Assembly: GCF_003667545.1 (NCBI RefSeq)
Contig: NZ_RCUV01000003.1
Coordinates: 248,001 to 312,000, forward strand
Reading direction: 5' to 3'
Length of the DNA stretch: 64,000 bases
Source: Mycetocola manganoxydans
GTDB lineage: Bacteria; Actinomycetota; Actinomycetes; Actinomycetales; Microbacteriaceae
Positions 25,601-34,305 of the stretch are shown one piece after another. The notes below the pieces were generated by a model. It was not told where the DNA came from, ran no database searches, and was given only the letters and a program-made list of their open reading frames with translations. The translations under genes and the position numbers were made by a program. Within the stretch, counting starts at the first letter, position 1. Each line of letters begins with the position of its first letter.

Positions 25601-26004
25601 GAGCCGTGATCGTCGTGAAGAGCGACCTGGTTCATCGCTACCCAGACCTCATCATCCAGGTGGCGAGGAATCAGGGCACCGTGGAGAATCCCGAGTTCGA
25701 AAAGGTGGGGTCTCCCCAGCAGACGGCGAAGCAGCTCTTTGCCGCCTACCTTGAACCGGACGTCGCCCTCATCGGTGTCGACCTCGGTCTTGACGAGATC
25801 GACCGGCCGGAGTGGTGGATCCTCATCGCCGAGCACCCCACCGCAACCCGGTTCGATCGACCCCGCGACGCGGACATGCCCCCTGGCGCGCAGTTCCTCA
25901 CCGTCCCCGCCGCTGCAGACGCCGCCCGTTACGCCAGCGCGCGGCTGCACGATCCGGTGCGGGTCGCCTTCCAAGCCACAGATCTGGTCAAGAGAGAAGC
26001 CTGA
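22699..26004 (+). CDS. Giant protein of unknown function, second gene of the operon
   Basis: 1101 residues from ATG 22699, with AAGGGATGA upstream inside the end of the previous gene. No signal peptide or membrane helix. Mixed alpha/beta; visible stretches include FDRPELPWSFSAAAP and RPWLTLIVVEQG (~125-160) and a block at ~860-935 (FDRPMYQALNDYSTDWLVPG; SNSEFMEA-like TNSEFMEAFFVGLSDEMGRE; PTDRRGTYFRRFWDE) dense in Trp, Arg and acidic residues that looks like the most constrained part. The 930-960 region holds a Gly/Ser linker (GGSGGSG). I recognise this block as recurrent in unannotated large bacterial proteins but know no assigned function. Starts 4 nt after the DUF6603-like gene. Confidence 0.75.
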   Translation: MSSLDEIAAQVFQPLGVSAHNVVKDAFRLVVAADEKFVESAVAIEQLEFASFAVGGLSAAAEQPAAGTVRSDSRVTIPLSDSAGTPASAGLTVTLFGPGDVRGIDPAQIVRRYPAPGTLSAEETVLAHIEFDRPELPWSFSAAAPVGSLRPWLTLIVVEQGVAEWEPSTGQLPVLRVPLAELPPLAQTHLLAHAQAPRATNTSSLALRLSPEYAAVNLSRLLSSRVLKQDTDYIAAVVPTTDVGVRGGLGVTGGTLDPAWHPASDDPVRLPVYDRWEFRTGPDGDFATLALRLHGVVAPYEVGRRFIDVSEPGQPLPPLPEDATGAKQVLRCALFSPTPAPTPEKAIAENATWPDPMIDTLRAELDRPAEIEGTQERTGDVPDLPILGPHIYAKLHRGSAVITGTDWFAQLNLSPVNRIIAGLGTRVVQRDQEQLMQAAWAQVGEVEKANRAIHLAQLAELLATRIHVRIASLQQGRLLQVAGPLATRVSLTAGTTLAANIAASATPTAAVSGAFRRVTRPDGPVLRRADAASRRRAGSLVGTDQLMRDFTRIYSNPDGIGRISADAIRMLDAALVSKAIDVRPEKVGTTLTTASREMKGGIASYLTEPSAWKPPQAGFSVTDVIVRQWGDRILQDSAIPELKAVRAQRVGPLAAELAKVKGVPGGDFRDRLEAEAVNLNNVIVGLLATGQDTSVVIDPVRRDSILRGTPIGTAVGRVPGGVRLPAAGTGRKAAGIRGLTEIDPSLLQRVTTRSSPKTRDAALGNLANLAKVRISPVLDRLNELPIDVLRAEMVTLVDPGNLLSIDKVPRRNTLTVNNLTALLQPASTIRAALNGRLHLTGERGRAWFARPFISPILAAPRFDRPMYQALNDYSTDWLVPGLGLLPDDDFVTVLSTNSEFMEAFFVGLSDEMGRELLWRNYPTDRRGTYFRRFWDEHDDELSQQIHAFTRTELKSHVTVGGSGGSGPRAVIVVKSDLVHRYPDLIIQVARNQGTVENPEFEKVGSPQQTAKQLFAAYLEPDVALIGVDLGLDEIDRPEWWILIAEHPTATRFDRPRDADMPPGAQFLTVPAAADAARYASARLHDPVRVAFQATDLVKREA

Positions 26005-26007
26005 GCC

Positions 26008-29000
26008 ATGCCGGTCGAGACCCCCCAAACCCTTCTCGAAGCACGCGAACGTGTCGCCAGCCTCACTGAGCGCCGGTCCCGGCTCATCGCGACTCCTGCC
26101 GGCCGTGGCCGCTGGAAGGAGATCGCAAACATCGACGCGGATATCGCGGAGCTTCTGGGCGGTATCCGGAACCGGATCGACCCCTGCGATGCGTCGCCGG
26201 ACGTCCCGCTCGTGTTACTGCCCGTGCGGGTGGAAGCCAAACTCACACCAGGCACGACGATACTGCGGGTGAGGATCACACCCGATGAGGTCCATATCGA
26301 CGGCCTGTTGCGGTCCATGACTGAGGCCGAAGGAGCGGCGGGAAGGACCTACTGGAAAACACTCTGGGAAGACCGCGATGCCCTCCAAGCATGGTCAACG
26401 CTCGTCGCAGCGGTCGGTGCACGGCGCGCCGGCTGGATCACCCAGGCCACCACCCCCACGAACGTCGACGAACGCGGCACCGGTTCACCGGTGTTCCCTG
26501 AGACCCCGGCTGAGATCGCACACGGGACCGTCGCGCGCTGCCTGCCTGACCAGTTCATCGTGCGGGTCTTTCTCTCCGGCCAGAATCCGGTGACCGCGGT
26601 CGGCAAGCCCATCGCCAGGGATGTTCCGATCTCGCCGATCGCCCTCGGGGACACGGACGTTCTCGAGACGGACAGCCTCCTCGTCCCGGCGGGCTCCGAG
26701 TGGACGGTGAACTACGAGAAAGCCAGAGACGCCGGCCTCGGTGTCGACGTCTCTCTTCCCGCCGGCACCCGGGTGCTGGATCGTATCGTCGTCGTTGGTA
26801 CGCGCCGCTCGGTTTCCGAGGAAGAGAACGCCGCTGACTTCAGCGAGTTGCTGACCAGTCATCGGTTCACCGACGGAGTGTCGCTGCTCCCGTCTGGAAC
26901 ACCCAGCAACAACGCCGAAGCAGAGCGCTCCCCGTACCGGCCCGACGCGACCGCGGGAGCGCCTCCGACGACGACGCCAGAACCCTCCGCTGACGCCCAG
27001 TCCCTGAGTGCATTGCTCGGGCTCGATCCGGTTGTTCTCGAAGGGCTCCTCGAAGCGGATGCTCCTCGGTCGTCGCTCGGATCGGCGCAGCGGGCGGCGA
27101 ACACCGCCCTGTGGTTCGCCACCTGGGAGTACGTGCTCAACCTGGTCGATGAGACCGCCATCGAGGCGGTGACCCCGGCGACAATCGAATCCGCCAGACG
27201 GCTTCACCGGGACCACGTGCGCGGCGCCGGGCACGCACCGATCGTGCGCGTCGGCGCTCAGCCGTACGGGGTACTCCCCGTCGCCGACCTCGCGAACTGG
27301 GCACCGCTCAGAGGCGAGCTCACTTCCACTCTTGTGCCGCTCGTCCAGAGGACTCTGCGCCGATGGACCGAGCGGTCAGCATCGCTTCCCCACGTGTCGC
27401 CCGGCGACAGTGTGAGCGATGAGGCACTGCTCGACATGATGGGAACGAGTCCCGTCTCCACGGCAGTCCGCGCCCGGCCGGCCGTTGACGGCCCGAAGAT
27501 CGAGACTCTGGGAGGAGCGACGGGCGCCGGGAAGGCCCAGATCTTCGCCGAACTGCAGGTGACCCGGGCGGTGCTCGCCCAGTACTCCATCGAGGCTGCG
27601 CAACGATTACTTCCGCCGTCGGTTCACGACGAGAGCCGCATGCTCGCGTTGCCGTACGTCTCCGACCGCGATGCCGAAGTGATCGAGGACATCCTCGCCG
27701 ACCGGGCGCCACAGGTCGACAGTGTTCTCCAGGCGCTGCTCGACGTGGCATGGGACGAAGCCAAAGCGTCCGGGCGCCGGGCTGCCCCTGACCCCTTCGT
27801 GTCACCCTTGCTCGAGTTCCTCGCGATCGACCCGGACGTGTCGGCTCTCGTGAAGCTCGCTCAGACGGAACGGGCCGGAGCTGCGCAGGATCCGGAAAAG
27901 GTTTTCGCGGCGGCCGAAAAAGTACGGTCGACGATTCACTTCGACGGCCAGCCAACCGGACAGGTGAGTCTCTCGTCGATCGAACCCATCGCCGAAGCGC
28001 GAACCTCGCTCGCTCAGGTCGCCCTCGATCTCGGCGATACCGTCGAAGCGCGCTGGATCGGCCAGAACGCTCTCGCGGGGCTTCTTGACGCGTTCGCTGT
28101 GCGCGGGGAAGTGGGGCAGGCGATGAGGGAACTCGGGTCGGTTCCCATCGATGAGCGACGCATCGCTGTGGCATCCGCCCTCGACATCGCCTCCCACCGG
28201 GTCGACGCCTGGGCGACCGCTCTCGCCCACTCCAGGATGAGCGCGGGGACGGGGGCGATGTCCATCGGCGCCTTCGGTTACCTCGAAGGCGTGCGCCTGG
28301 GAGCCGCGGACCGGAAAGCGGAGGGGTGGCTCCACGCTCCGAGCAGCTCTCACGCCAGCGCGGCAGGCATCCTGTCGAGCGCGCACCGATCCAACATCGG
28401 CGCCAAAGCCGGCGCGCAGCCTTTCGCCATCGAGCTGACCAGCAGGCGCGGCACTGAGTTGCGCCGCGTGCTCGAAGGCGTTCATGCCGGCCAATCGATC
28501 GGCGCTCTCCTCGGCTACCAGATTGAACGGTCCCTGACCGGATCGTCTGCGCGATTCCAGCTGAGCCTGCGCGAACTCGCTCCCCTCACGACCGATGAAC
28601 TCAACAACGACCTCGCCGAGGCCGACCGCAGTGCCCGCGTCGCCGCCGCAGATGTCGTCGACGGGGTCAGCCTGTTGAGGCAGTTCCCGCTCGAGACGCT
28701 CGGCAATGCCAACCCGCCGCTGAGAACCCGGCTGTCGACCCAGCCGAAGAATGCGTACATCGAGACCTGGGGTCCTGTCACCGACGCGGAGTGGGACGCC
28801 GTCGAAGCCGCCCTCCGCGGCGCCGCCGCAACACTCGACGCCGTGAGCGATGCGCTGCTCAGCGAATCGGTGCTCCAGTACGCGACCGGGAACGCCGCGC
28901 GTGCCTCGGCCGCCATGGATGCCATGGCGACGGGCGGTTCGGTGGACGCAGACCTCGGAGTACTCGGTGTCCGCCAGTCCGGCCAGAATCTCACCCACGG

Positions 29001-30540
29001 TCTCATCGCCGTGATACCCGACGGCGCCACCGGCTGGTCGAGCACCCGGCCACGAGCCATCGCGGAACCGCGTCTCGAAGCCTGGGCGGCACGGCGCCTG
29101 GGAGACCCGGCGAAAATCATCGTGACGGATGCCGGATCACGTCACACCCTCGCCGAATCCGGATTCGCTGCCCTCGACCTCGTCTTCGCCGACGACGTTG
29201 CCGGGCTCGACCGCGACCTGCGCTCGGCCATCCCGGCAATGGGAGATACTCCCCTCGCCGATGTGGCTGCGACGGACTGGCCGGAAGACGCGATTCCGAT
29301 CGTTCTCGCGGCCACTCTCGCCGGCACGCTCCGGACGATTGCTGCCGGCGCGGCGCCGCTCGAACCGGATGCTCTCGTGAGGCCAGGGGAGCCGACACAG
29401 CGACTCGTCGACACCGACGAACTCCTCGGCAGGTGTGACGCCCTCCTCGACGCTCTCGACGACACCGTCCGATCCGGACACGATGTGATCACCGCGATCG
29501 ACCCGGAATCCTTCACCGTCGAGGAGACCGACGTCGCTGCCGTCTCGGCCGCCGTCGCCGGACTCGCGGCGTTCGGCGTTCCGCTGGTCCCTGACCCGGC
29601 CATCCCCTCGAACGCCGGCTGGGCGTGGGGCGCATGGCATGCGGCATCCGCCCGCCTGGATTCTGCACGCGCCACGCTCGCTGACATCCGCGCCCCGCAC
29701 ACCCCGCCTCGCTCGACCGGTGAGATCCTCGATGCGGCAACCACCGTGGCCGAAGGCGTACTCGGTGACGGATTCCGCCTGATGCCACTGCTCACCCCGC
29801 CGACCGGCGCAGACGACTTCGCGGACGCCGAGGGAAACCCGCTCTTCGATCAGCCTCCCAGGTCAGCCGTGAACGCCTTCGTCAGGGACCACGCGACCGT
29901 GCGCGCCGGAGTCGCCCGCTTCGCGGAAGCGCAGCTCCTCGGCAGCGCGATCGGTCACCCCATTCCCCTCGCGGTGGTGCAGCTCACCGAACGGGAGGGT
30001 GGAACACCGGCCCCTGGCACCGAGCGATGGCTCGCCGGCGCTCTGCCTGAAGACGTGCCCTGGCCTGCCCACAGCGCCGCACACCTTGTGGTCGAACAGC
30101 TCGGCGACGATGTCAGTGGACCCGTCGCCGGGATCAGCATCGACGGCTGGATTGAAACTCTGCCGTTCCAACCGAATCCACGAGCTTTCGAGGAGGGAGC
30201 CGACCCCGCGAATCCGCTCCGCGGAGCGCGCGCGACCACCGGCCTCGCCGTGCACGCCAACCAGGCTTCGGCCCACGCACCGCAGGTGTTCCTCTCGGCG
30301 GTGTCCCCCGACGGCAAACGGTGGACGACCGACAAGGTCGTGAATGCCGTACTTGCCGCCGTCGATCTGGCGAAGGCACGGCTCGTGACCTACGAAAAGG
30401 TCCCCGGGGACGCAGCGATCCTGCCAGCGATCTACGTCAGCAGCCCGTGGTTGCAACCCCGCAAGGGTTTCTCATTCGAGGAGCTCGCGAAGGTCAAGTG
30501 GGACTCGGTGCCGTACCCGTTCCTGTCGGAGGTGAAATGA
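26008..30540 (+). CDS. Giant protein of unknown function, third gene of the operon
   Basis: 1510 residues, the largest protein in the window. N-terminus coiled-coil-like (LLEARERVASLTERRSRLIA), then VPLVLLPVRVEAKLTPG. A Pro/Thr/Glu-rich linker lies near 305-330 (TTTPEPSADAQ). The central region is Ala-rich helical. The C-terminal ~130 residues look most constrained: ISIDGWIETLPFQPNPRAFE, TTGLAVHANQASAHAPQVFL (near 1410), then VLAAVDLAKARLVTYEKVP. No Walker motif, protease triad, signal peptide or membrane helix was found. Three nt separate it from the previous gene and its TGA shares a base with the next ATG, so synthesis is coupled. A structural or scaffold role is inference from size and lack of catalytic motifs. 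Confidence 0.75.
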   Translation: MPVETPQTLLEARERVASLTERRSRLIATPAGRGRWKEIANIDADIAELLGGIRNRIDPCDASPDVPLVLLPVRVEAKLTPGTTILRVRITPDEVHIDGLLRSMTEAEGAAGRTYWKTLWEDRDALQAWSTLVAAVGARRAGWITQATTPTNVDERGTGSPVFPETPAEIAHGTVARCLPDQFIVRVFLSGQNPVTAVGKPIARDVPISPIALGDTDVLETDSLLVPAGSEWTVNYEKARDAGLGVDVSLPAGTRVLDRIVVVGTRRSVSEEENAADFSELLTSHRFTDGVSLLPSGTPSNNAEAERSPYRPDATAGAPPTTTPEPSADAQSLSALLGLDPVVLEGLLEADAPRSSLGSAQRAANTALWFATWEYVLNLVDETAIEAVTPATIESARRLHRDHVRGAGHAPIVRVGAQPYGVLPVADLANWAPLRGELTSTLVPLVQRTLRRWTERSASLPHVSPGDSVSDEALLDMMGTSPVSTAVRARPAVDGPKIETLGGATGAGKAQIFAELQVTRAVLAQYSIEAAQRLLPPSVHDESRMLALPYVSDRDAEVIEDILADRAPQVDSVLQALLDVAWDEAKASGRRAAPDPFVSPLLEFLAIDPDVSALVKLAQTERAGAAQDPEKVFAAAEKVRSTIHFDGQPTGQVSLSSIEPIAEARTSLAQVALDLGDTVEARWIGQNALAGLLDAFAVRGEVGQAMRELGSVPIDERRIAVASALDIASHRVDAWATALAHSRMSAGTGAMSIGAFGYLEGVRLGAADRKAEGWLHAPSSSHASAAGILSSAHRSNIGAKAGAQPFAIELTSRRGTELRRVLEGVHAGQSIGALLGYQIERSLTGSSARFQLSLRELAPLTTDELNNDLAEADRSARVAAADVVDGVSLLRQFPLETLGNANPPLRTRLSTQPKNAYIETWGPVTDAEWDAVEAALRGAAATLDAVSDALLSESVLQYATGNAARASAAMDAMATGGSVDADLGVLGVRQSGQNLTHGLIAVIPDGATGWSSTRPRAIAEPRLEAWAARRLGDPAKIIVTDAGSRHTLAESGFAALDLVFADDVAGLDRDLRSAIPAMGDTPLADVAATDWPEDAIPIVLAATLAGTLRTIAAGAAPLEPDALVRPGEPTQRLVDTDELLGRCDALLDALDDTVRSGHDVITAIDPESFTVEETDVAAVSAAVAGLAAFGVPLVPDPAIPSNAGWAWGAWHAASARLDSARATLADIRAPHTPPRSTGEILDAATTVAEGVLGDGFRLMPLLTPPTGADDFADAEGNPLFDQPPRSAVNAFVRDHATVRAGVARFAEAQLLGSAIGHPIPLAVVQLTEREGGTPAPGTERWLAGALPEDVPWPAHSAAHLVVEQLGDDVSGPVAGISIDGWIETLPFQPNPRAFEEGADPANPLRGARATTGLAVHANQASAHAPQVFLSAVSPDGKRWTTDKVVNAVLAAVDLAKARLVTYEKVPGDAAILPAIYVSSPWLQPRKGFSFEELAKVKWDSVPYPFLSEVK

Positions 30541-32369
30541 TGGCGAAGATCGATCCTCTCGTTCTGACCTACACGGAGGTCAATCCGAAGCTCCAGGCGA
30601 TTGCCGAGTTGTTGCAGGTGGCTGACCCTCCAGGGATGGTTCGGCTCGAACCGGACTCGACCACGGGCAATCCCGTTCCCGGTGCAGAAGCGCGTCTCGC
30701 AGATCCGGCCTGGATGCTCGGCAGACAGTGGCAATTCGGGGAACTGACCGGTGAGGATGCCGGCTCCGTCGTCGCCGTGACCGTGGCATCCCGGGCCTTG
30801 CCCATCACGGCATGGGCCCCGCTGGATGACGATACGGTGAGTCTCGCGGGAGTCGACTGGCGCCCCTGGCGCAACGGGGCACTTCTCGAGGAACTCGTGC
30901 AGGATGTCCCCCAGCTCGCTTTCGGCTCCGGGCTCAGGCAACGTGCCGAAGCAGGAGCGCAACTCGTCGACCTGCTGAGCGATGCGGGGGAAGGGAAGCT
31001 CGCCGGTACGCTCGCGAGCCGCTATCCCCTCGCACTCGAACCCGACCCGGAATCGCCGGAAGAACCGGTGCCGGGCGAGACCGACGAGGAGCGAGCGGCG
31101 CGCCTCGCCCGGGTGGCGGCGCGCGACGCGCTCGATCCGCAGGCACGCCGCCTGCTTCGCGTGCTCGGAGGCTCGGTCCCGGACGGAAAGGCGCTGCTCG
31201 CTGACGTCGGTTCGGGACAGCCGGCCTGGCTGGCGGATGCGACGGATACGGATGCCGCGTCGGCGGCGCTGTCTGCCTGGCGCGTCTGGCTCACGGGCGA
31301 CGCCGATTCGGGCGGGGCGTGGTCGACCGAACGACTCGAGTACCGGTTCGCGCTGCGGTTCGGCGACGACGAGAACGCCGTTTTCGCGCGCGGAACGCAG
31401 TTCGGTTCGTCCGAAGTTCGATGGAGCGATCTCCAGTGGGTCGACCGGGCTCGAGGGGACCTGCCGGCCGGGGCACCGGCAGGAACACCGGTCCAGACGT
31501 CAGCAACAATGCTCGCGACGCCATTGCGGTACCCGGGCATGCCGGCAGACCGCTACTGGCAACTGGAGGATGGCGCGGTGGACCTCGGTGCGATCGAGGC
31601 GCAACCGACGGATCTGGCGCGACTCTGCCTCGCCGAGTTCGCGATGTCGTCGGGAGACGACTGGCTGAACGTTCCTGTGGACGGCCTGCTCGGCGCGATC
31701 AACCAGATCACGTCGGTGGAGTTGACCGACGATTTCGGCGACACGGTCGCGGTCGAGGAACTCGCCGACCCCGCATTCACCATGTTTCGCGTGTCAACGG
31801 CATCCGGTCGTCCGCTGCCGGGCATCGTGCTGCCACCGACGGCATCCGGGACCCTCGTCGGCGAGCCGGTCGAAGAGGTGCTCTTCCTTCGCGATGAGAT
31901 GGCGAACATGGCGTGGGCGATCGAGATCACCGTGCAGGGCCGGAGCGGCGACGCTCGGTCGCGGTCAGGCGAACCGCAACCGGAGGCCGACCCCTGGCCG
32001 GAGGGCCTCAGCCCTGAGGAGCGGGTCTACCGGCTCCAGAGCGCCGTGCCCGCGCACTGGCTCCCGCTCGTTCCGATCTCCGCGCAGCCCGGACAGCTCG
32101 GCCTGAGGAAGGGCGCCTTGCTGCGTGACGGAGACCCGGTCCTCGCGCAGGGCGTCACGTTGAGCCCCACTCCCCTCACCTTCCCCGGCGAGGAACTCCC
32201 ACGAGAGGGGGTGCACCTTCGGGCGGTTCCCGTCCTCGCGCGCCGGGCAGACGGCACCTATGTGAAGTGGGCCGCCTACCGGGTGCGGACGGGGCGAGGA
32301 GAAGCTGCGAGCAAGCTCGCCTGGGATGCCGCCTTGTCGGTCGCCGACATGCGGCCGGCGGAATCCTGA
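30540..32369 (+). CDS. Unknown protein, fourth gene of the operon
   Basis: 609 residues. ATG 30540 is preferred over ATG 30537 because GGAGG at 30528-30532 is then 7 nt away. Distinctive features: LADPAWMLGRQWQFGELTGE near 55, DDWLNVPVDGLLGAINQITS and a mid-C-terminal block FLRDEMANMAWAIEITVQG near 450, both unusually Trp-rich; ends RTGRGEAASKLAWDAALSV. An acidic/Pro linker sits near 165-185. No signal peptide, membrane helix or catalytic motif recognised. Last gene of the operon: 100 nt later the next gene has its own leaderless promoter. Confidence 0.75.
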   Translation: MAKIDPLVLTYTEVNPKLQAIAELLQVADPPGMVRLEPDSTTGNPVPGAEARLADPAWMLGRQWQFGELTGEDAGSVVAVTVASRALPITAWAPLDDDTVSLAGVDWRPWRNGALLEELVQDVPQLAFGSGLRQRAEAGAQLVDLLSDAGEGKLAGTLASRYPLALEPDPESPEEPVPGETDEERAARLARVAARDALDPQARRLLRVLGGSVPDGKALLADVGSGQPAWLADATDTDAASAALSAWRVWLTGDADSGGAWSTERLEYRFALRFGDDENAVFARGTQFGSSEVRWSDLQWVDRARGDLPAGAPAGTPVQTSATMLATPLRYPGMPADRYWQLEDGAVDLGAIEAQPTDLARLCLAEFAMSSGDDWLNVPVDGLLGAINQITSVELTDDFGDTVAVEELADPAFTMFRVSTASGRPLPGIVLPPTASGTLVGEPVEEVLFLRDEMANMAWAIEITVQGRSGDARSRSGEPQPEADPWPEGLSPEERVYRLQSAVPAHWLPLVPISAQPGQLGLRKGALLRDGDPVLAQGVTLSPTPLTFPGEELPREGVHLRAVPVLARRADGTYVKWAAYRVRTGRGEAASKLAWDAALSVADMRPAES

Positions 32370-32457
32370 TCGACCGTCCCTGGCCGCATCCGTTTCATTT
32401 CTGCGGTCGAGAAATCAAGCCCCCGACCGGAACCCGCGCCCGGCGGAAACGCTCCTT

Positions 32458-32463
32458 TAGCCT
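32458..32463 (+). promoter_or_regulatory. -10 box for leaderless gene at 32470
   Basis: TAGCCT, TGGCCC, ATG. Confidence 0.6.
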
Positions 32464-32469
32464 TGGCCC

Positions 32470-33210
32470 ATGACTGCAACGGAACTTTGGCTGGTGAGGC
32501 ACGGAGAGTCGACGGCGAACATCGCCGCGACCCAGGCGCAGGCGGCGGGGCTCGATGTCATCGCCGTCGAAGCGCGAGACGCCGACGTGCCGTTGTCACA
32601 GACAGGAGTCCTCCAGGCCGAGGCCCTCGGAGCGTGGCTCGCGGCGAACGCCGGCGGCAGCGTTCCCGCGGCGATCTGGAGTTCGCCGTATTTGCGAGCG
32701 CAGCAGACGATCGCGATCGCCCTGGAGACCAGCGGACTGGACCGGGCATTCCTCGTCGACGAACGGCTCCGGGACCGCGAACTCGGCGTCCTCGACACCC
32801 TGACGTCGACGGGGGTCGACCGGAGGTACCCGGATGAGGCCGCCCGCCGCCGCTGGCTCGGCAAGTTCTATTACCGCCCGCCGGGAGGGGAAGCATGGAC
32901 GGATGTCGCGCTGCGCATCCGTTCCTTCCTTCGCGACATCGACTCGGGGGATGCCCCCGGCCCCGTTCTCGTCGCGGCACACGACGCCGTCGTTCTCGTC
33001 TTTCTCTATCTGTGCCTCGGCTGGTCTGAGCAGGAACTGCTCGCTTTCGCCTCAACCAACACGGTGCTCAACGCATCGGTCACCAGGCTGACCCGGGAAC
33101 CAGGCGACCGGTTCTGGACGCTGGAAGTGTTCTCCCATGACGACCACCTCCAGGCGGTCGGCGCCCCGGTCACCGAACACGGAGGAGATACCGATGTCCA
33201 GCCTCACTGA
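32470..33210 (+). CDS. Histidine phosphatase family protein
   Basis: 246 residues. Catalytic LVRHGES (R10, H11), SSPYLRAQQTIAIAL with the second arginine, RDRELG with the acidic residue and VAAHDAVVLVF with the second histidine: the phosphoglycerate-mutase/SixA superfamily. The substrate could be a small phosphoester or phosphoprotein. Its 3' end overlaps nnrD by 17 nt, so the two are co-translated. A link to metabolite repair is possible but not shown. Confidence 0.9.
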   Translation: MTATELWLVRHGESTANIAATQAQAAGLDVIAVEARDADVPLSQTGVLQAEALGAWLAANAGGSVPAAIWSSPYLRAQQTIAIALETSGLDRAFLVDERLRDRELGVLDTLTSTGVDRRYPDEAARRRWLGKFYYRPPGGEAWTDVALRIRSFLRDIDSGDAPGPVLVAAHDAVVLVFLYLCLGWSEQELLAFASTNTVLNASVTRLTREPGDRFWTLEVFSHDDHLQAVGAPVTEHGGDTDVQPH

Positions 33211-34063
33211 GCACCAGGTCACGCCGAACGCCCTGCGGGACTGGCCCCTACCCGCTGCGGGCGATTCGAAATACGGCCGCGGACAGGTCCTCATCGTCGG
33301 TGGCGCCCAGCGATCCCCGGGCGCTGCCATGCTCTCCGGTCTCGCCGCGCTCCGGGTCGGCGCCGGCCGGCTGACCCTCGCCGTCGCCGCGTCAGTGGCG
33401 ACGGCGGTCGCCGTCGCTGTCCCCGAGTGCGGTGTCGTTCCCCTCGATGAGACCCCAGCGGGCGCGGTGAGCGGTTCGGCTCTCGGGGCGGCCGAGCGCG
33501 ATCTCTCGCGCTCGGATGCCGTGCTCATCGGCCCCGGCCTCGACGATCCGGACGAGCTGGAACGGATGCTGTCGGAAGCGATCGGGCTGATCGGCGCGGA
33601 GACGGTCGTGGTGCTCGACGCATTCGCGCTCGGAGTGCTCCCGAAACTGCCCGGACTCGTCGACGCGTTCGGTGGGCGTCTCGTGCTCACCCCGAACAAG
33701 GAGGAGGCCGCGCGACTGCTCGAGCGCGATCTCGACGACCTTGTCGACGGAATCGCCGAGATCGCTCGCCGCTATTCAGCGGTCGTCACCTGTTACGACG
33801 TCATCGCCCACCCAGACGGCCGGATCTGGCGCACCGGCACGGGTGGGGGCGGGCTCGCGACGTCAGGAAGCGGCGACGTGCTCGCCGGGGCGATCACCGG
33901 GTTGTGCGCGCGCGGCGCCTCACTCGAGCAGGCCGCTGTCTGGGCCACTCACACCCACGCTGCGGCAGGTGACCGGCTCGCTGTACCCGTCGGTCCGCTT
34001 GGCTTCCTCGCGAGCGAGCTGCTCGACGAGCTGCCGCGGGTGCTCGTCGAGATCGGAGCCTGA
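33194..34063 (+). CDS. nnrD: ADP-dependent NAD(P)H-hydrate dehydratase
   Basis: Repairs hydrated NADH/NADPH by ADP-dependent dehydration. 289 residues from ATG 33194, with GGAGGAG 6 nt upstream inside the preceding gene. Ribokinase-like fold: KYGRGQVLIVGGAQRSPGA, LIGPGLDD, VVVLDAFAL, LTPNKEEAARLL and the ATP/ADP loop GGGLATSGSGDVLAGAITG with its catalytic aspartate. Stand-alone C-terminal half of Nnr: the epimerase domain is absent from the window. Confidence 0.93.
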   Translation: MSSLTEHQVTPNALRDWPLPAAGDSKYGRGQVLIVGGAQRSPGAAMLSGLAALRVGAGRLTLAVAASVATAVAVAVPECGVVPLDETPAGAVSGSALGAAERDLSRSDAVLIGPGLDDPDELERMLSEAIGLIGAETVVVLDAFALGVLPKLPGLVDAFGGRLVLTPNKEEAARLLERDLDDLVDGIAEIARRYSAVVTCYDVIAHPDGRIWRTGTGGGGLATSGSGDVLAGAITGLCARGASLEQAAVWATHTHAAAGDRLAVPVGPLGFLASELLDELPRVLVEIGA

Positions 34064-34305
34064 GTACCGTCCGCGGTTGTTCCACGGGCACGTTCGCTGT
34101 CGTAAGCTCGATTTCTTCGATATCTTCCCGCCGATGCGGAATAGCGAGTCCATGTCACTCGTTGCGCTTCTTCGCCGCCGGTGTTGTGGCGCCGCGCTGG
34201 TGAAGCACCACCCGCGCGACTACCACTCGCCCGCGCGAGCCGCCCCAGACATCCGCTGGGCGTGTACCTCCTGATTTCTGTTCGGCCCCGACCATTGGAA
34301 CCTGC

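Noticed and set aside
12260-32369. Prophage or complete contractile injection system
   Set aside because: A DUF4255 protein and giant proteins are present, but no integrase, terminase, portal, capsid, sheath, tube or baseplate gene and no att-like direct repeat pair was found.
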